A stretch of 26,224 bases of DNA, taken from an uncultured Acetatifactor sp. GTDB taxonomy: Bacteria; Bacillota; Clostridia; Lachnospirales; Lachnospiraceae. Of this stretch, positions 14,639 to 22,002 are shown one piece after another; within the stretch, counting starts at the first letter, position 1, and each line of letters starts with the position of its first letter. Both the position numbers and the translations under genes were made by a program. The notes beneath the pieces were generated by a model. The model was not told the origin of the DNA, searched no databases, and saw nothing but the letters and a program-made list of their open reading frames with translations. The stretch is taken from contig CAJUTJ010000151.1 in NCBI GenBank assembly GCA_910589655.1, forward strand, positions 1 to 26,224, in the 5' to 3' direction.

Positions 14639-15692
14639 AAAATCTCCTGACGGAAGCGGTACATGCGGAAATGGCGATTAAGAACAAAAGCATTGCCGTT
14701 CCCGCCGTCCGCAGGAGCAGAAGCCCGCCGTTTCCGGTTCTGTTGGCACATGCCGTAATTCTTTTGTCGCTGACGATTTCCATAAAGGCCGCGGCGCATT
14801 TCAGTATCAGGGCTATCAGGGCTATTTTCACCAGCGGAGCGGCACACAGCACCAAAAGGAGTATCAGCAGTACCACCCCTATGCTGTTTTTCAGAACCAA
14901 TGCCGATCCCAGAACCAATTCCACTACACCGTCCGCCAGATTTCCCACTCCCGGAAGTGTGGATAACAGCTTTTGAAGCGCCGAAGATTTCGCGGAATCT
15001 ACTAAAGGGGTAATCAATGCCTGAAAAAGGCTGATTCCCGTAACCACGCCGATTGCCGCTTTCAATATCCACCCGACGATCTTCTCCAAAAGCTCGATCA
15101 TCAGGGTTAGCTTTTCCTCTGCCCAGACTCCGTTCACCATGGACAACATAACATAACTATATATCAGCGGAAGAAGGCCGCTCAGCAGGATATGCTCCAC
15201 CCCATAGATGACCAACAGCATCATCTGATAGGATGCCCCCGCCGTAACTGATCCGGTGGCCACTCCCACGGACATTAGATAGGCCGGAACCAGCAGTTTG
15301 ACAAACAGGATTACATTTTCCATGGTCTCCTCCGCCACCTGCGCCGCTTGGGAAAAGGAGCCCAGAAGAACCGCCGAAAACAATAGATACATAAAATAAA
15401 AACTGATGTCCGCCACCTGATGCTTGTCGAAAATTTCCACAAAATGATGCATCAGAGATGAAAGTATCCCTAATATCAGGAGCCACACCAATACATTTCT
15501 CATACCGGTAAACTGTGTCTGAAAATCGGAAATACTTCCTGAAAACATTTCCGAAAAAGCCCCCAGAATGTCTCCGTCTATGACCTTTCCCAGAATCTTC
15601 TCCAAAGACAAGCTTCTCTGTGGAAACAAGGTATTCATCCCCTCTTGAAGCCTGTCCAGACCATAATCCTGCCATACAGTGTTTAAATCCAC
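14637..15692 (-). CDS. spoIIIAE: Stage III sporulation protein AE
   Basis: SpoIIIAE is the large polytopic membrane protein of the SpoIIIA complex, thought to act as a channel or permease-like part. The 351-residue product has a soluble N-terminal region (to about residue 60) followed by about seven or eight hydrophobic helices. Recognisable stretches include NVLVWLLILGILSSLMHHF, LLVPAYLMSVGVATGSVTAGA, LPGVGNLADGVVELVLGSALVLKNSIG and a small GNGGLLLLRTAGTAMLLFL helix near the end. The GTG at 15692 has an AAAGGAGGAG site and is chosen over in-frame codons that run back into spoIIIAD. It is slightly shorter than the Bacillus protein. The stop codon sits in the downstream repeat block. Confidence 0.93.
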   Translation of the reverse strand: MDLNTVWQDYGLDRLQEGMNTLFPQRSLSLEKILGKVIDGDILGAFSEMFSGSISDFQTQFTGMRNVLVWLLILGILSSLMHHFVEIFDKHQVADISFYFMYLLFSAVLLGSFSQAAQVAEETMENVILFVKLLVPAYLMSVGVATGSVTAGASYQMMLLVIYGVEHILLSGLLPLIYSYVMLSMVNGVWAEEKLTLMIELLEKIVGWILKAAIGVVTGISLFQALITPLVDSAKSSALQKLLSTLPGVGNLADGVVELVLGSALVLKNSIGVVLLILLLVLCAAPLVKIALIALILKCAAAFMEIVSDKRITACANRTGNGGLLLLRTAGTAMLLFLIAISACTASVRRF

Positions 15693-15750
15693 TCTTTCTC
15701 CTCCTTTCCGGCTGCCGGACGCCATTTTAAGCGCCGAATGCCTTGCTCGA

Positions 15751-16137
15751 TTACAGGAAGGACTGAATCTGCTCAATTACGGTAAATAAAATCGGAAGGC
15801 CTGCAAACATGACTGCCAGCTTACCCAAAATTTCGATCTGGCCGGCCACTGACTGATACCCTGCATCCTTACAGATTCCTGCGCTGAATTCACAGATATA
15901 AGTGATTCCTATGACTCTCAAGAGGATGGAAAGGTAGCTTTCCGCCCCGCCCAGATAGTCCCGGATCTTCTCAAACTGAAACAACACTGCCTCCACCTGC
16001 CTCAGGCAGAAGGCAAAGATCAGGATTCCTATGGCAAGTCCTATGTAGACACCGTATTCCGGTTTCTGTCCCTTAAACTGCACTGCCAAAAGCACTCCTG
16101 CTATTCCCAAGAAAGACACCTTTATTATCTCCGCCAC
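15751..16137 (-). CDS. spoIIIAD: Stage III sporulation protein AD
   Basis: This is a 128-residue integral membrane protein of the SpoIIIA complex, with about four hydrophobic segments: IIKVSFLGIAGVLLAVQF, YGVYIGLAIGILIFAFCL, YLSILLRVIGITYICEFSAGICKDAGYQ and LGKLAVMFAGLPILFTVIEQI. The motif EFSAGICKDAG is typical of SpoIIIAD. The GTG at 16137 lies 8 nt after AGGAGG and gives the normal family length; the open frame runs 16 codons further up without support. Confidence 0.93.
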   Translation of the reverse strand: MAEIIKVSFLGIAGVLLAVQFKGQKPEYGVYIGLAIGILIFAFCLRQVEAVLFQFEKIRDYLGGAESYLSILLRVIGITYICEFSAGICKDAGYQSVAGQIEILGKLAVMFAGLPILFTVIEQIQSFL

Positions 16138-16224
16138 AGGTAAAACCTCCTTTTCATTTCCGTCCTCTGCTGCGAGGCTTTTCACTTGCCGCCTGCGGTA
16201 ATTTGTTCCGCCGTATATACGGTT

Positions 16225-16419
16225 TTACAGTGAAAAGAGGGCTTGTATGGTTTGGAACAGCTCATATATGTAAGGCACTATCCATGTCAGAACCAGTATC
16301 AGTCCCGCCAGACTGATCAGGAAAGCGTGCTCCTCTCTGCCGCTGTGTTTTAAAATCTGGCTGAGTATGGTCACTAGGATTCCAACCGCCGCTATTTTAA
16401 ATATCAGACTTACTCCCAT
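16225..16419 (-). CDS. spoIIIAC: Stage III sporulation protein AC
   Basis: SpoIIIAC is a 64-residue two-helix membrane protein (LIFKIAAVGILVTILSQILKHSGREEHAFLISLAGLILVLTWIV), matching the usual family size. It resembles the first half of SpoIIIAD, and the pair is thought to form part of the membrane portion of the complex. The ATG at 16419 follows GGAGG with a short 4-5 nt spacing. It sits 19 nt after the spoIIIAB stop codon. Confidence 0.94.
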   Translation of the reverse strand: MGVSLIFKIAAVGILVTILSQILKHSGREEHAFLISLAGLILVLTWIVPYIYELFQTIQALFSL

Positions 16420-16438
16420 TGCACCTCCACCTCTGCCT

Positions 16439-16957
16439 CTACCACAATATCAGGACAAGCAGCATACCGCTCATTGCCCCCAACCCTACCGCCAGCCTGC
16501 ACTTCTCCGCATTTTCCCTTTCCAGCTTTTCTATGGTGTTTTCCAGCAGAGACCTGCTCCTCTGTATGGACAGCAGCTGCAGCCGGCCGTCCATATATCC
16601 GTTTTCGGGAATAAATTGCAGGAAAGCTTCTTTGTCTTCCTGCTGCAAAGGCAGCTCCGCCATTCCCTCCTCCAATACCGTCCTGAATATTTTGCCGCAG
16701 GATTCGCCGTTTGCCTCCCTCAGCTTAAGATTCAGCCTCTCAAAGCAGCTCCGAAAGGGCTCCTGAAGCTGCTTCTGCATATGAAAACAGCATTCCCCCA
16801 AGGTTGCCTTTCCGTATTGTACTTCACTCTCCCAGAGATCCAATATCTGCCGCAGCATACGCAGATTCTTTACTCGGCCAAGGAACTGGCTGCGATACCA
16901 CATTCCCAGCCCCAGACATCCCAACAATATCATTGCCGCCCCTGTCGTCCTTAACAT
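16439..16957 (-). CDS. spoIIIAB: Stage III sporulation protein AB
   Basis: SpoIIIAB is a 172-residue bitopic membrane protein whose cytoplasmic helical domain resembles type II secretion GspF-like platforms. A helix spans about residues 5-22 (GAAMILLGCLGLGMWY), then SQFLGRVKNLRMLRQILDLWESEVQYGKATL, and a C-terminal hydrophobic helix ending LGAMSGMLLVLILW. The ATG at 16957 is preferred, with AGGAGG 6 nt upstream; the GTG two codons before it abuts the site directly. It probably partners the SpoIIIAA ATPase encoded just upstream. Confidence 0.93.
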   Translation of the reverse strand: MLRTTGAAMILLGCLGLGMWYRSQFLGRVKNLRMLRQILDLWESEVQYGKATLGECCFHMQKQLQEPFRSCFERLNLKLREANGESCGKIFRTVLEEGMAELPLQQEDKEAFLQFIPENGYMDGRLQLLSIQRSRSLLENTIEKLERENAEKCRLAVGLGAMSGMLLVLILW

Positions 16958-17005
16958 GTGCACCCTCCTATTTCCTGCCGTTCCCCGCCCCTTGCCGTTT
17001 CCTGT

Positions 17006-17944
17006 TTACAGCGGTATACGCGATTCCCTCCAAAGCAGTTCCGTCAGGAATTTCCCTGATTTTTTCTGTGAGCACAATACCACCTGAAACAATCTTTTCA
17101 GTTCGGGTGTCTGAATCCCGAACCGTCTCTCCATATCGGCAAATGTCTCCCCGTGCGCCGTAGCAAGTATCCGGCAGCCACAGGAGGCGGCGCTGCGCAA
17201 AGCCTCCATCTCCTCTCTGCTTCCCAGCTCATCAATGGCGATAACCCTCGGGGACATGGCGCGAAGCAGCAAAAGCATTCCTTCCGTCTTGGGGCAGGCG
17301 TCCAGCACGTCCGTGCGGATTCCCAAATCATTCTGCGGCACTCCCAGAAAAGATCCGGCCAATTCCGACCGCTCGTCCACCACTCCCACCGTCTGCCCTC
17401 TGCCAAATGCATTTCCCTCCGACACCTGCCGGATCAGCTCTCTCAGCAGCGTGGTTTTCCCACATCCGGGAGGCGCCAGAATCAAAGTGTTCAAAAGCGC
17501 TCCGTTATCATATATCAGAGGCAGCACCTTGTCCGCCGCATCCTTAATCTGGTGGGCAATCCTAATATTGATACAAGATATGTTCTTAATGGTTCTGAGT
17601 TTACCGTTTTCATTCAATACCGCTTGTCCCGAAATGCCCACCCGGTGCCCTCCCGCTATCGTCAGAAATCCCTGTTTCAATTCATCCTCGAATGCATAAA
17701 AGGAATCCTGACATATATTTTTTAAGATGGCTTCCAAAGCCTGCCTGTCCATACAGACCGCTTCCTCTCTCTCCTCTGTCAGGGCTCCGGCGGGATTCAG
17801 GAAATACTCTCTTTTACCGGTGTAGAGAATCACCGGACGGTGGATCCGCAGTCTTATTTCCTGCAGTCTCTCCCGTCCCTGCATTGCTCTTTTCCAGAAT
17901 GCTCTCTGTTCCAGCGGAAACAGCTGTAAAATGTTTTGTTCCAT
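17006..17944 (-). CDS. spoIIIAA: Stage III sporulation protein AA (secretion-type ATPase)
   Basis: SpoIIIAA is the cytoplasmic ATPase proposed to power the mother cell-forespore channel and is related to type II/IV secretion ATPases. The 312-residue protein has an N-terminal domain, the family segment FLTIAGGHRVGISGQAVL, a Walker A loop APPGCGKTT (about 157-165), a VVDERSELAG motif, a Walker B-like RVIAIDELG, and a sensor-like ILATAHGE. All nucleotide-binding elements appear intact. The ATG at 17944 has a GGGGG site 7 nt upstream. It is the first gene of the operon, 257 nt from the divergent glycyl-radical gene, with a candidate sigma-E promoter just upstream. Confidence 0.95.
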   Translation of the reverse strand: MEQNILQLFPLEQRAFWKRAMQGRERLQEIRLRIHRPVILYTGKREYFLNPAGALTEEREEAVCMDRQALEAILKNICQDSFYAFEDELKQGFLTIAGGHRVGISGQAVLNENGKLRTIKNISCINIRIAHQIKDAADKVLPLIYDNGALLNTLILAPPGCGKTTLLRELIRQVSEGNAFGRGQTVGVVDERSELAGSFLGVPQNDLGIRTDVLDACPKTEGMLLLLRAMSPRVIAIDELGSREEMEALRSAASCGCRILATAHGETFADMERRFGIQTPELKRLFQVVLCSQKKSGKFLTELLWRESRIPL

Positions 17945-17963
17945 GGCGTGTCCCCCTTTCTCA

Positions 17964-17991
17964 AATATATGAAATCCTTTTCCGGATATTC
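17964..17991 (-). promoter_or_regulatory. Candidate sigma-E promoter of the spoIIIA operon
   Basis: On the minus strand GAATATC (17985-17991) and CATATATT (17964-17971) are separated by 13 nt. They resemble the sigma-E -35 (ATATT-like) and -10 (CATACA-T-like) elements. The predicted start would be only about 12-15 nt before the spoIIIAA ATG, leaving just room for the GGGGG ribosome binding site. spoIIIA operons are sigma-E controlled in Bacillus, which supports the position; the match itself is approximate. Confidence 0.4.
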
Positions 17992-18115
17992 CTCTTTCCG
18001 AAGTGTTTTGCACAAAAAGTTACGGACAATTATTTCTTTCAAACCGGTGAAAGGATTCCCTGAAGTAAACTTCCATGAAAAATACTTTTCCGAAAGAAAA
18101 AATATTGAAAAACTA

Positions 18116-18144
18116 TAGACAAAATATTTTTTTAGTGATATTCT
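18116..18144 (+). promoter_or_regulatory. Candidate sigma-A promoter of the glycyl-radical gene
   Basis: A TAGACA -35 box (18116-18121, one mismatch) and a TATTCT -10 box (18139-18144) are separated by 17 nt within very AT-rich DNA. The predicted leader is about 50 nt and ends in an AAGGAGG ribosome binding site. Called from consensus and spacing only. Confidence 0.5.
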
Positions 18145-18201
18145 TTAAATATAAAACAATAATCATTACTATTATTGAATCAAATATAAGGAGGTAACTT
18201 T

Positions 18202-18447
18202 ATGAGCGCTACTAACACAGCACAGGTTGATAATCTTGTAAATCTTTTGGACGGATATGCCCTGAAAGGCGGGCATCATTTGAATGTCAATGTATTAAAC
18301 AGAGATATGCTGCTGGATGCACAGAAGCATCCCGAAAATTATCCTCAATTGACAATTCGTGTCAGCGGATACGCCGTAAACTTTATAAAACTGACACCGG
18401 AACAGCAGGCCGATGTTATCAGCCGTACTTTCCACGAAAGCATTTAA
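18202..18447 (+). CDS. grcA: Stand-alone glycyl-radical domain protein (GrcA/YfiD-like)
   Basis: This 81-residue protein corresponds to the C-terminal glycyl-radical domain of pyruvate formate-lyase and to the autonomous cofactor GrcA (YfiD) of Escherichia coli. The match runs through GGHHLNVNVLNRDMLLDAQ, HPENYPQLTIRVSGYAVNF and the end LTPEQQADVISRTFHESI. Gly56 in RVSGY is the residue that would carry the radical. In E. coli the protein replaces an oxygen-cleaved PFL C-terminus. Here it is shorter than the 127-residue E. coli form and lacks its N-terminal extension; only about 22 residues precede the conserved block. The ATG follows AAGGAGG by 8 nt. The gene has its own promoter and terminator and diverges from spoIIIA. 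No PFL or activase gene is in the window, so its partner is inferred. Confidence 0.9.
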   Translation: MSATNTAQVDNLVNLLDGYALKGGHHLNVNVLNRDMLLDAQKHPENYPQLTIRVSGYAVNFIKLTPEQQADVISRTFHESI

Positions 18448-18474
18448 TTCTCACATTATCACAATAGCATTGGT

Positions 18475-18500
18475 ATGCACCGTTAAGGCTGCCGGTGCAT
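18475..18500 (+). other. Stem-loop after the glycyl-radical gene
   Basis: ATGCACCG (18475-18482) pairs perfectly with CGGTGCAT (18493-18500) around a 10-nt loop, 27 nt past the stop codon. TTATAA-like sequence follows rather than a T-run. It may be a 3' stabilising hairpin preceding the stronger terminator. Confidence 0.5.
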
Positions 18501-18503
18501 TAT

Positions 18504-18552
18504 AAGAGGGTGCCGTCCATCACCTGTTTCGGTGATGACACGGCACCCTCTT
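18504..18552. terminator. Strong, possibly bidirectional terminator
   Basis: AAGAGGGTGCCG (18504-18515) pairs perfectly with CGGCACCCTCTT (18541-18552), and inside it CATCACC (18518-18524) pairs with GGTGATG (18531-18537). On the plus strand TTCCATTATTTT follows, giving a moderate U-tract. It lies between two convergent genes, the glycyl-radical gene and the transglutaminase gene ending at 18709, and could end both transcripts. The rest of 18553-18708 is AT-rich and shows nothing else. Confidence 0.75.
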
Positions 18553-18708
18553 CCATTATTTTCCCATTATCTTTCTTTATCATCCATCATCTTCCGTTAT
18601 CTTTTATTACATTTTTTCTTACATTTCTTTTCTTATGTTTCATAGCTGACTTTCCAATGAGCAAGCTATAAAAAGCGGAGTTTTGCCAGAGATCAATGAT
18701 ACCGCATA

Positions 18709-20268
18709 CTAATAAGTAACTACCGTATGGTACAGGCGGTAGTAGCCGCCGCCCAGACGCTGCGCCTGAAGCTGCACGGCAAAGTTCTCTACCTTCAGCT
18801 CCTTCAACGCCGCTTCCACATACCCCTTCCAATAGTCTCCGCTGCTGTAAGATCTTTCTACGGTTGACCACAACGATTCCGGAATGACGTTAATAAACTG
18901 TTGATCACCCGTACCCACCTCTTTCAGTCTCTCCAGACAATCCTTGTAATATTCCCCTATATTGTGGAGCACCTGATCTTCCGTAATGCCTGCCTTTTTC
19001 AGATTCTCTGCCGCCAGCTGTTCCGCTGCCAGAGCCTCCGGAGTCAAATTGGGCTTGCCTCGGCTGACCCAGTTTAAAGGCTGCTGGGGGCTTTCATTGA
19101 TCAACTCCCGGATCCCCGAACTGACTTCCCCCGCATTTCCTGCCACATTCACCCCGCAGGCCGGCAGATAGACGGACAAACTGGTGCGGACATGAGTATT
19201 GGCAAATTCCTGATCCGATTTATTAAAATAGTCATAGGTAGCGGGGTCGGTATCGTCCCATGTCACATCCACATTATAATACGTCTGGTCCAGTTTGATA
19301 ATATTCCATGCGTGATCCTCGCCGGAAGTACCCGTACAGTAATAGCAGGGAATGCCCAGCTGCTGCATCAAGTATTGGAACGACCTTGCATAGCCGGCAC
19401 AGACGCTTCGTCCCAGCACCAGCGCACTGTATGCGCTCTGGTTCATATCCGAATTCTCGTCATACTCCACCATTTCCATAAGAGCGTCGTGGACATATTT
19501 CTCCTGCTCAAACACACTGCTCTGGCCTCTGGCGCCGGACAAAATCACTTCTGCCTGACTGTCAAAGTTCGCCTTGGCCTGATCAAAATAATCTATGGTA
19601 TTGTTATACTTTAGAATCAATTCCACACATTTCCCGTTGCCGAGATATTTACAGGAATAGTCTGTTTCCAGCCAGAACAGTTCCGGATGGTCGTTATATA
19701 CCGCCTCAAAAACCGTTTTTACCTGATTGATGCTGGCCTCCACAGCCGGAGTGAATGATGTATTCAGTTTTTGGGCATTTGCGTATATCTGGCGGTACAG
19801 CTGCTGTAAATTCGGCTCCAGCATGGCATAGTAGGGATAAAGTGCGGCATCAAAGGAAAGCCCTTCCCCTAAGTCGCCCGTAGCTATGATACCGGAAAGA
19901 TTATCCGCTTCCTCTTCCAGAATCTGCTCCAGTTCTTCCGTCACAGGCTCATAACCCGTCCTGCCGTTTACCGTTTCGGGAGGCGCTTCCGGCGGCGTAC
20001 CCGGAGTTACGTATCCGCCGTTCCCCTGATCCCGGATCCAGCCGGTATTGATCCCCGTGCCGCCGGTATTTCCGGGAAACTTCAAATCAACCTGACCTAC
20101 CGACACCCCGTTCTCCGGCAGCACGGGATTCCCTCCGGCTTCCGCGCCGTTCACCGCATTTGCCAGCCGCGATGTAAGGTTGGGATTCAACGCACAGACC
20201 AATATCATAATACAAAAGACCATAATCAAAAATGCAATACTCAAAAAGATTCTCTTCAATACTTTCAA
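18709..20268 (-). CDS. Membrane-anchored transglutaminase-like protein
   Basis: This 519-residue protein has an N-terminal hydrophobic helix (about 5-27) that serves as anchor or signal. A Gly/Pro-rich linker follows to about residue 100, then a helical domain with VYNDHPELFWLETDYS (190-205). The transglutaminase-like core has a visible triad: Cys290 in RSVCAGYARSF, His319 in GEDHAWNIIK and Asp334 in YYNVDVTWDD. A 150-residue C-terminal region is not recognised. The core and the DHPELF segment match the lipoprotein at 7623-8900, so the two are distant paralogues. Translation starts at a TTG (20268) behind AGGTG, overlapping the stop of the PilZ gene by 4 nt (TTGA), so it is probably coupled to that gene. 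Its substrate is unknown; cell-wall or surface-protein processing is a guess. Confidence 0.85.
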   Translation of the reverse strand: MKVLKRIFLSIAFLIMVFCIMILVCALNPNLTSRLANAVNGAEAGGNPVLPENGVSVGQVDLKFPGNTGGTGINTGWIRDQGNGGYVTPGTPPEAPPETVNGRTGYEPVTEELEQILEEEADNLSGIIATGDLGEGLSFDAALYPYYAMLEPNLQQLYRQIYANAQKLNTSFTPAVEASINQVKTVFEAVYNDHPELFWLETDYSCKYLGNGKCVELILKYNNTIDYFDQAKANFDSQAEVILSGARGQSSVFEQEKYVHDALMEMVEYDENSDMNQSAYSALVLGRSVCAGYARSFQYLMQQLGIPCYYCTGTSGEDHAWNIIKLDQTYYNVDVTWDDTDPATYDYFNKSDQEFANTHVRTSLSVYLPACGVNVAGNAGEVSSGIRELINESPQQPLNWVSRGKPNLTPEALAAEQLAAENLKKAGITEDQVLHNIGEYYKDCLERLKEVGTGDQQFINVIPESLWSTVERSYSSGDYWKGYVEAALKELKVENFAVQLQAQRLGGGYYRLYHTVVTY

Positions 20269-21692
20269 TGCTTTTCACCTCTATTTCCATTTACCGCTTC
20301 CGGATCCACTATAATCCAAAGAAGCTTCCACGGCGCAATTTCTTGATAAACCTCTTCTTTCACAGCCAGAATGGGATGTTCGACATCATTGGGCAGCACA
20401 TAGATCAATTGGCCGATGGTATTATCCGCCAGAAGAATTTTCCTGTGCAGAATACAATGCAGGATATTCTCGGCCAAAACCCATTCCAACATTTTAACGG
20501 AGCCGGTAGGCTGCTTAATTCCCCTGTAACGCATTTGCTCTAAAAATACAAGGGGAATTCCTGCCTTTTCATGATTGGGATGTGAGGCTCTGGAATCATA
20601 GAGTTCCGCCACCGTCAAGATTCTGGTATAAAGTACCGGATTCCGCTTCTCTCCCAAAGCGTTCTCGTCCGTCTCCCCCATAAGCCCCATTTCTATTAAT
20701 TTGATAATTTTTTCTTCGTCAAACTGCAGCCATTTTCCCATCAATGCACCGATCAGCGTCATATTCAGCGTGTGCCGTTTGTCTCTTTCTTCCTCCGGCC
20801 GCTTTCTGTGGATACAGTTTAGAATCGCGGCTTCGTCCGTGTCGATCACCTGCTTATAAATGTCTTCCGCCAATAAATGCAATGTTTTCCCGAAAGCTTC
20901 CGATTCCGTGTCTTCCGTTTTCCCCAGCGCGGCGGCTCTGTTCAGCCAGCCGGTATATCCGTATGCCTGCTCCAGTTCCTGCTGTAACCTGTCATAAGAA
21001 ACCTGACCACTGTCCATAGGGGGGACATAGCCTGTATTGTCTATTTTCTCTCCGTTGTGGATCCTCTTTTTGGCTGCTTCCTCTCTCCGCTGCTTGGGAT
21101 CCGATATCTCCTCATCCTCTTCATCCGGTTCCCCTTCGGGCAGAATATTGCGGCAGCCGTATTCCGCAGTCTCTTTGTTTCTGTTCTGAGACCGCACAAT
21201 CTCATATTCCCCCACAAACGCGGTATCCTTTAATCCGATTCTGACCCGAACCTTTGATCCCCTCCTGAAGGCATCAATATCCCCGCGAAACAATATCCCG
21301 TTAGCGCTTAAATTAAGAATAAAAACAGGGACGGGCTTGCGCAGATCGACGCGATTGTTTCCGATCAGCAATGCTTCCACGCGCCCTTCCGTATTCACAT
21401 CATATCTGGTAAAATTCCGGTCTTCCTTTTTTCTCTCCCCAAACAATGCAATCTCTGCCATACCGCTGAAAAATTTCCGCAGATTTCCCGAAAATTCCAG
21501 CACCCCGCCCTTCGTCAGCACCAACAAAGACAGTCTGTTTTCCGCAGGACCTCTTATAGCCGACGCCGAAATATTCATCACATTCCTTTTCGCATCATAT
21601 CCTTCCACAAGAGTATCCGCAACCAGTTCCCCCGTAATGCTGTCACGGACAAAAATTCTACAATTTTTGAGATTTTTATTGTTATCAGCCAT
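20265..21692 (-). CDS. PilZ-domain protein with apparent degenerate HD-GYP region
   Basis: This 475-residue cytoplasmic protein is likely a c-di-GMP receptor. A PilZ domain spans about residues 90-185 and keeps both ligand motifs: RNFTR (Arg92, Arg96) and NLSANG (Asn127, Ser129, Gly132). An N-terminal 85-residue domain may be YcgR-N-like. A charged linker (186-215) leads to a helical region (about 280-475) that resembles HD-GYP proteins: RHTLNMTLIGALMGKWL, RILTVAELYDSRAS, and an end like LADNTIGQLIYVLPNDVEHPILAV. The metal-binding HD is replaced by GE near residue 340, and no GYP motif is seen, so it should lack phosphodiesterase activity. The HD-GYP assignment is a by-eye inference. The ATG has GGGGGAG 7 nt upstream. 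It overlaps the downstream transglutaminase gene. Confidence 0.75.
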   Translation of the reverse strand: MADNNKNLKNCRIFVRDSITGELVADTLVEGYDAKRNVMNISASAIRGPAENRLSLLVLTKGGVLEFSGNLRKFFSGMAEIALFGERKKEDRNFTRYDVNTEGRVEALLIGNNRVDLRKPVPVFILNLSANGILFRGDIDAFRRGSKVRVRIGLKDTAFVGEYEIVRSQNRNKETAEYGCRNILPEGEPDEEDEEISDPKQRREEAAKKRIHNGEKIDNTGYVPPMDSGQVSYDRLQQELEQAYGYTGWLNRAAALGKTEDTESEAFGKTLHLLAEDIYKQVIDTDEAAILNCIHRKRPEEERDKRHTLNMTLIGALMGKWLQFDEEKIIKLIEMGLMGETDENALGEKRNPVLYTRILTVAELYDSRASHPNHEKAGIPLVFLEQMRYRGIKQPTGSVKMLEWVLAENILHCILHRKILLADNTIGQLIYVLPNDVEHPILAVKEEVYQEIAPWKLLWIIVDPEAVNGNRGEKH

Positions 21693-22002
21693 TTACATAC
21701 TCCCCCGGCTCATTTTTATCAAAGCTCGTAAACATTGAAAATCCTAAAATGCATCTATATCATTTCACCGTTCCGGCGGGCACGGATAAATCACTCATTC
21801 CTTGCGAAGTCTCTATGTCGATATAAATCTATATTTATCTTATCATAAACTTATTGCAAATAAAAGCCCTAGTGTACTGACCTGATTACTTTCAGCTAAA
21901 TAGCGCAGAATGAATTTTCAGTCTGCAAGGCAGATTTTCGACGGCGATGCGGCGGCATTGTTGACTGAAGACAACGCGCTACTACCGCAAAGAACATAAC
22001 CT
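21693..22002. other. 310-nt intergenic region with PilZ promoter area and repeat copy 2
   Basis: The left part (21693-21890) is AT-rich and should hold the promoter of the PilZ/transglutaminase unit. A TTGCAA box on the minus strand near 21855 is followed only by a weak -10 match, so no promoter is called. The right part is occupied by the dispersed repeat described separately, which ends about 10 nt from the stop codon of the YczE-like gene. No terminator with a T-run is seen. Confidence 0.4.
21903..21992 (+). repeat. Dispersed palindromic repeat, copy 2
   Basis: This is the plus-orientation copy. From left to right it holds GCGCAGAATGAATTTTCAG, CTGCAAGGC, the core CGATGCGGCGGCATTG (21945-21960, one arm base changed relative to the perfect hairpin of copies 1 and 3), TTGACTGAAGACAACGC and CCGCAAAG. 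It lies directly downstream of the YczE-like gene stop. Confidence 0.75.

Noticed and set aside
14461..15072. Long open N-terminal extension of the spoIIIAF frame across the repeat block and into spoIIIAE
   Set aside because: The extension overlaps spoIIIAE on the same strand in another frame, has a low-complexity composition unlike SpoIIIAF, and the family N-terminus begins at 14460.
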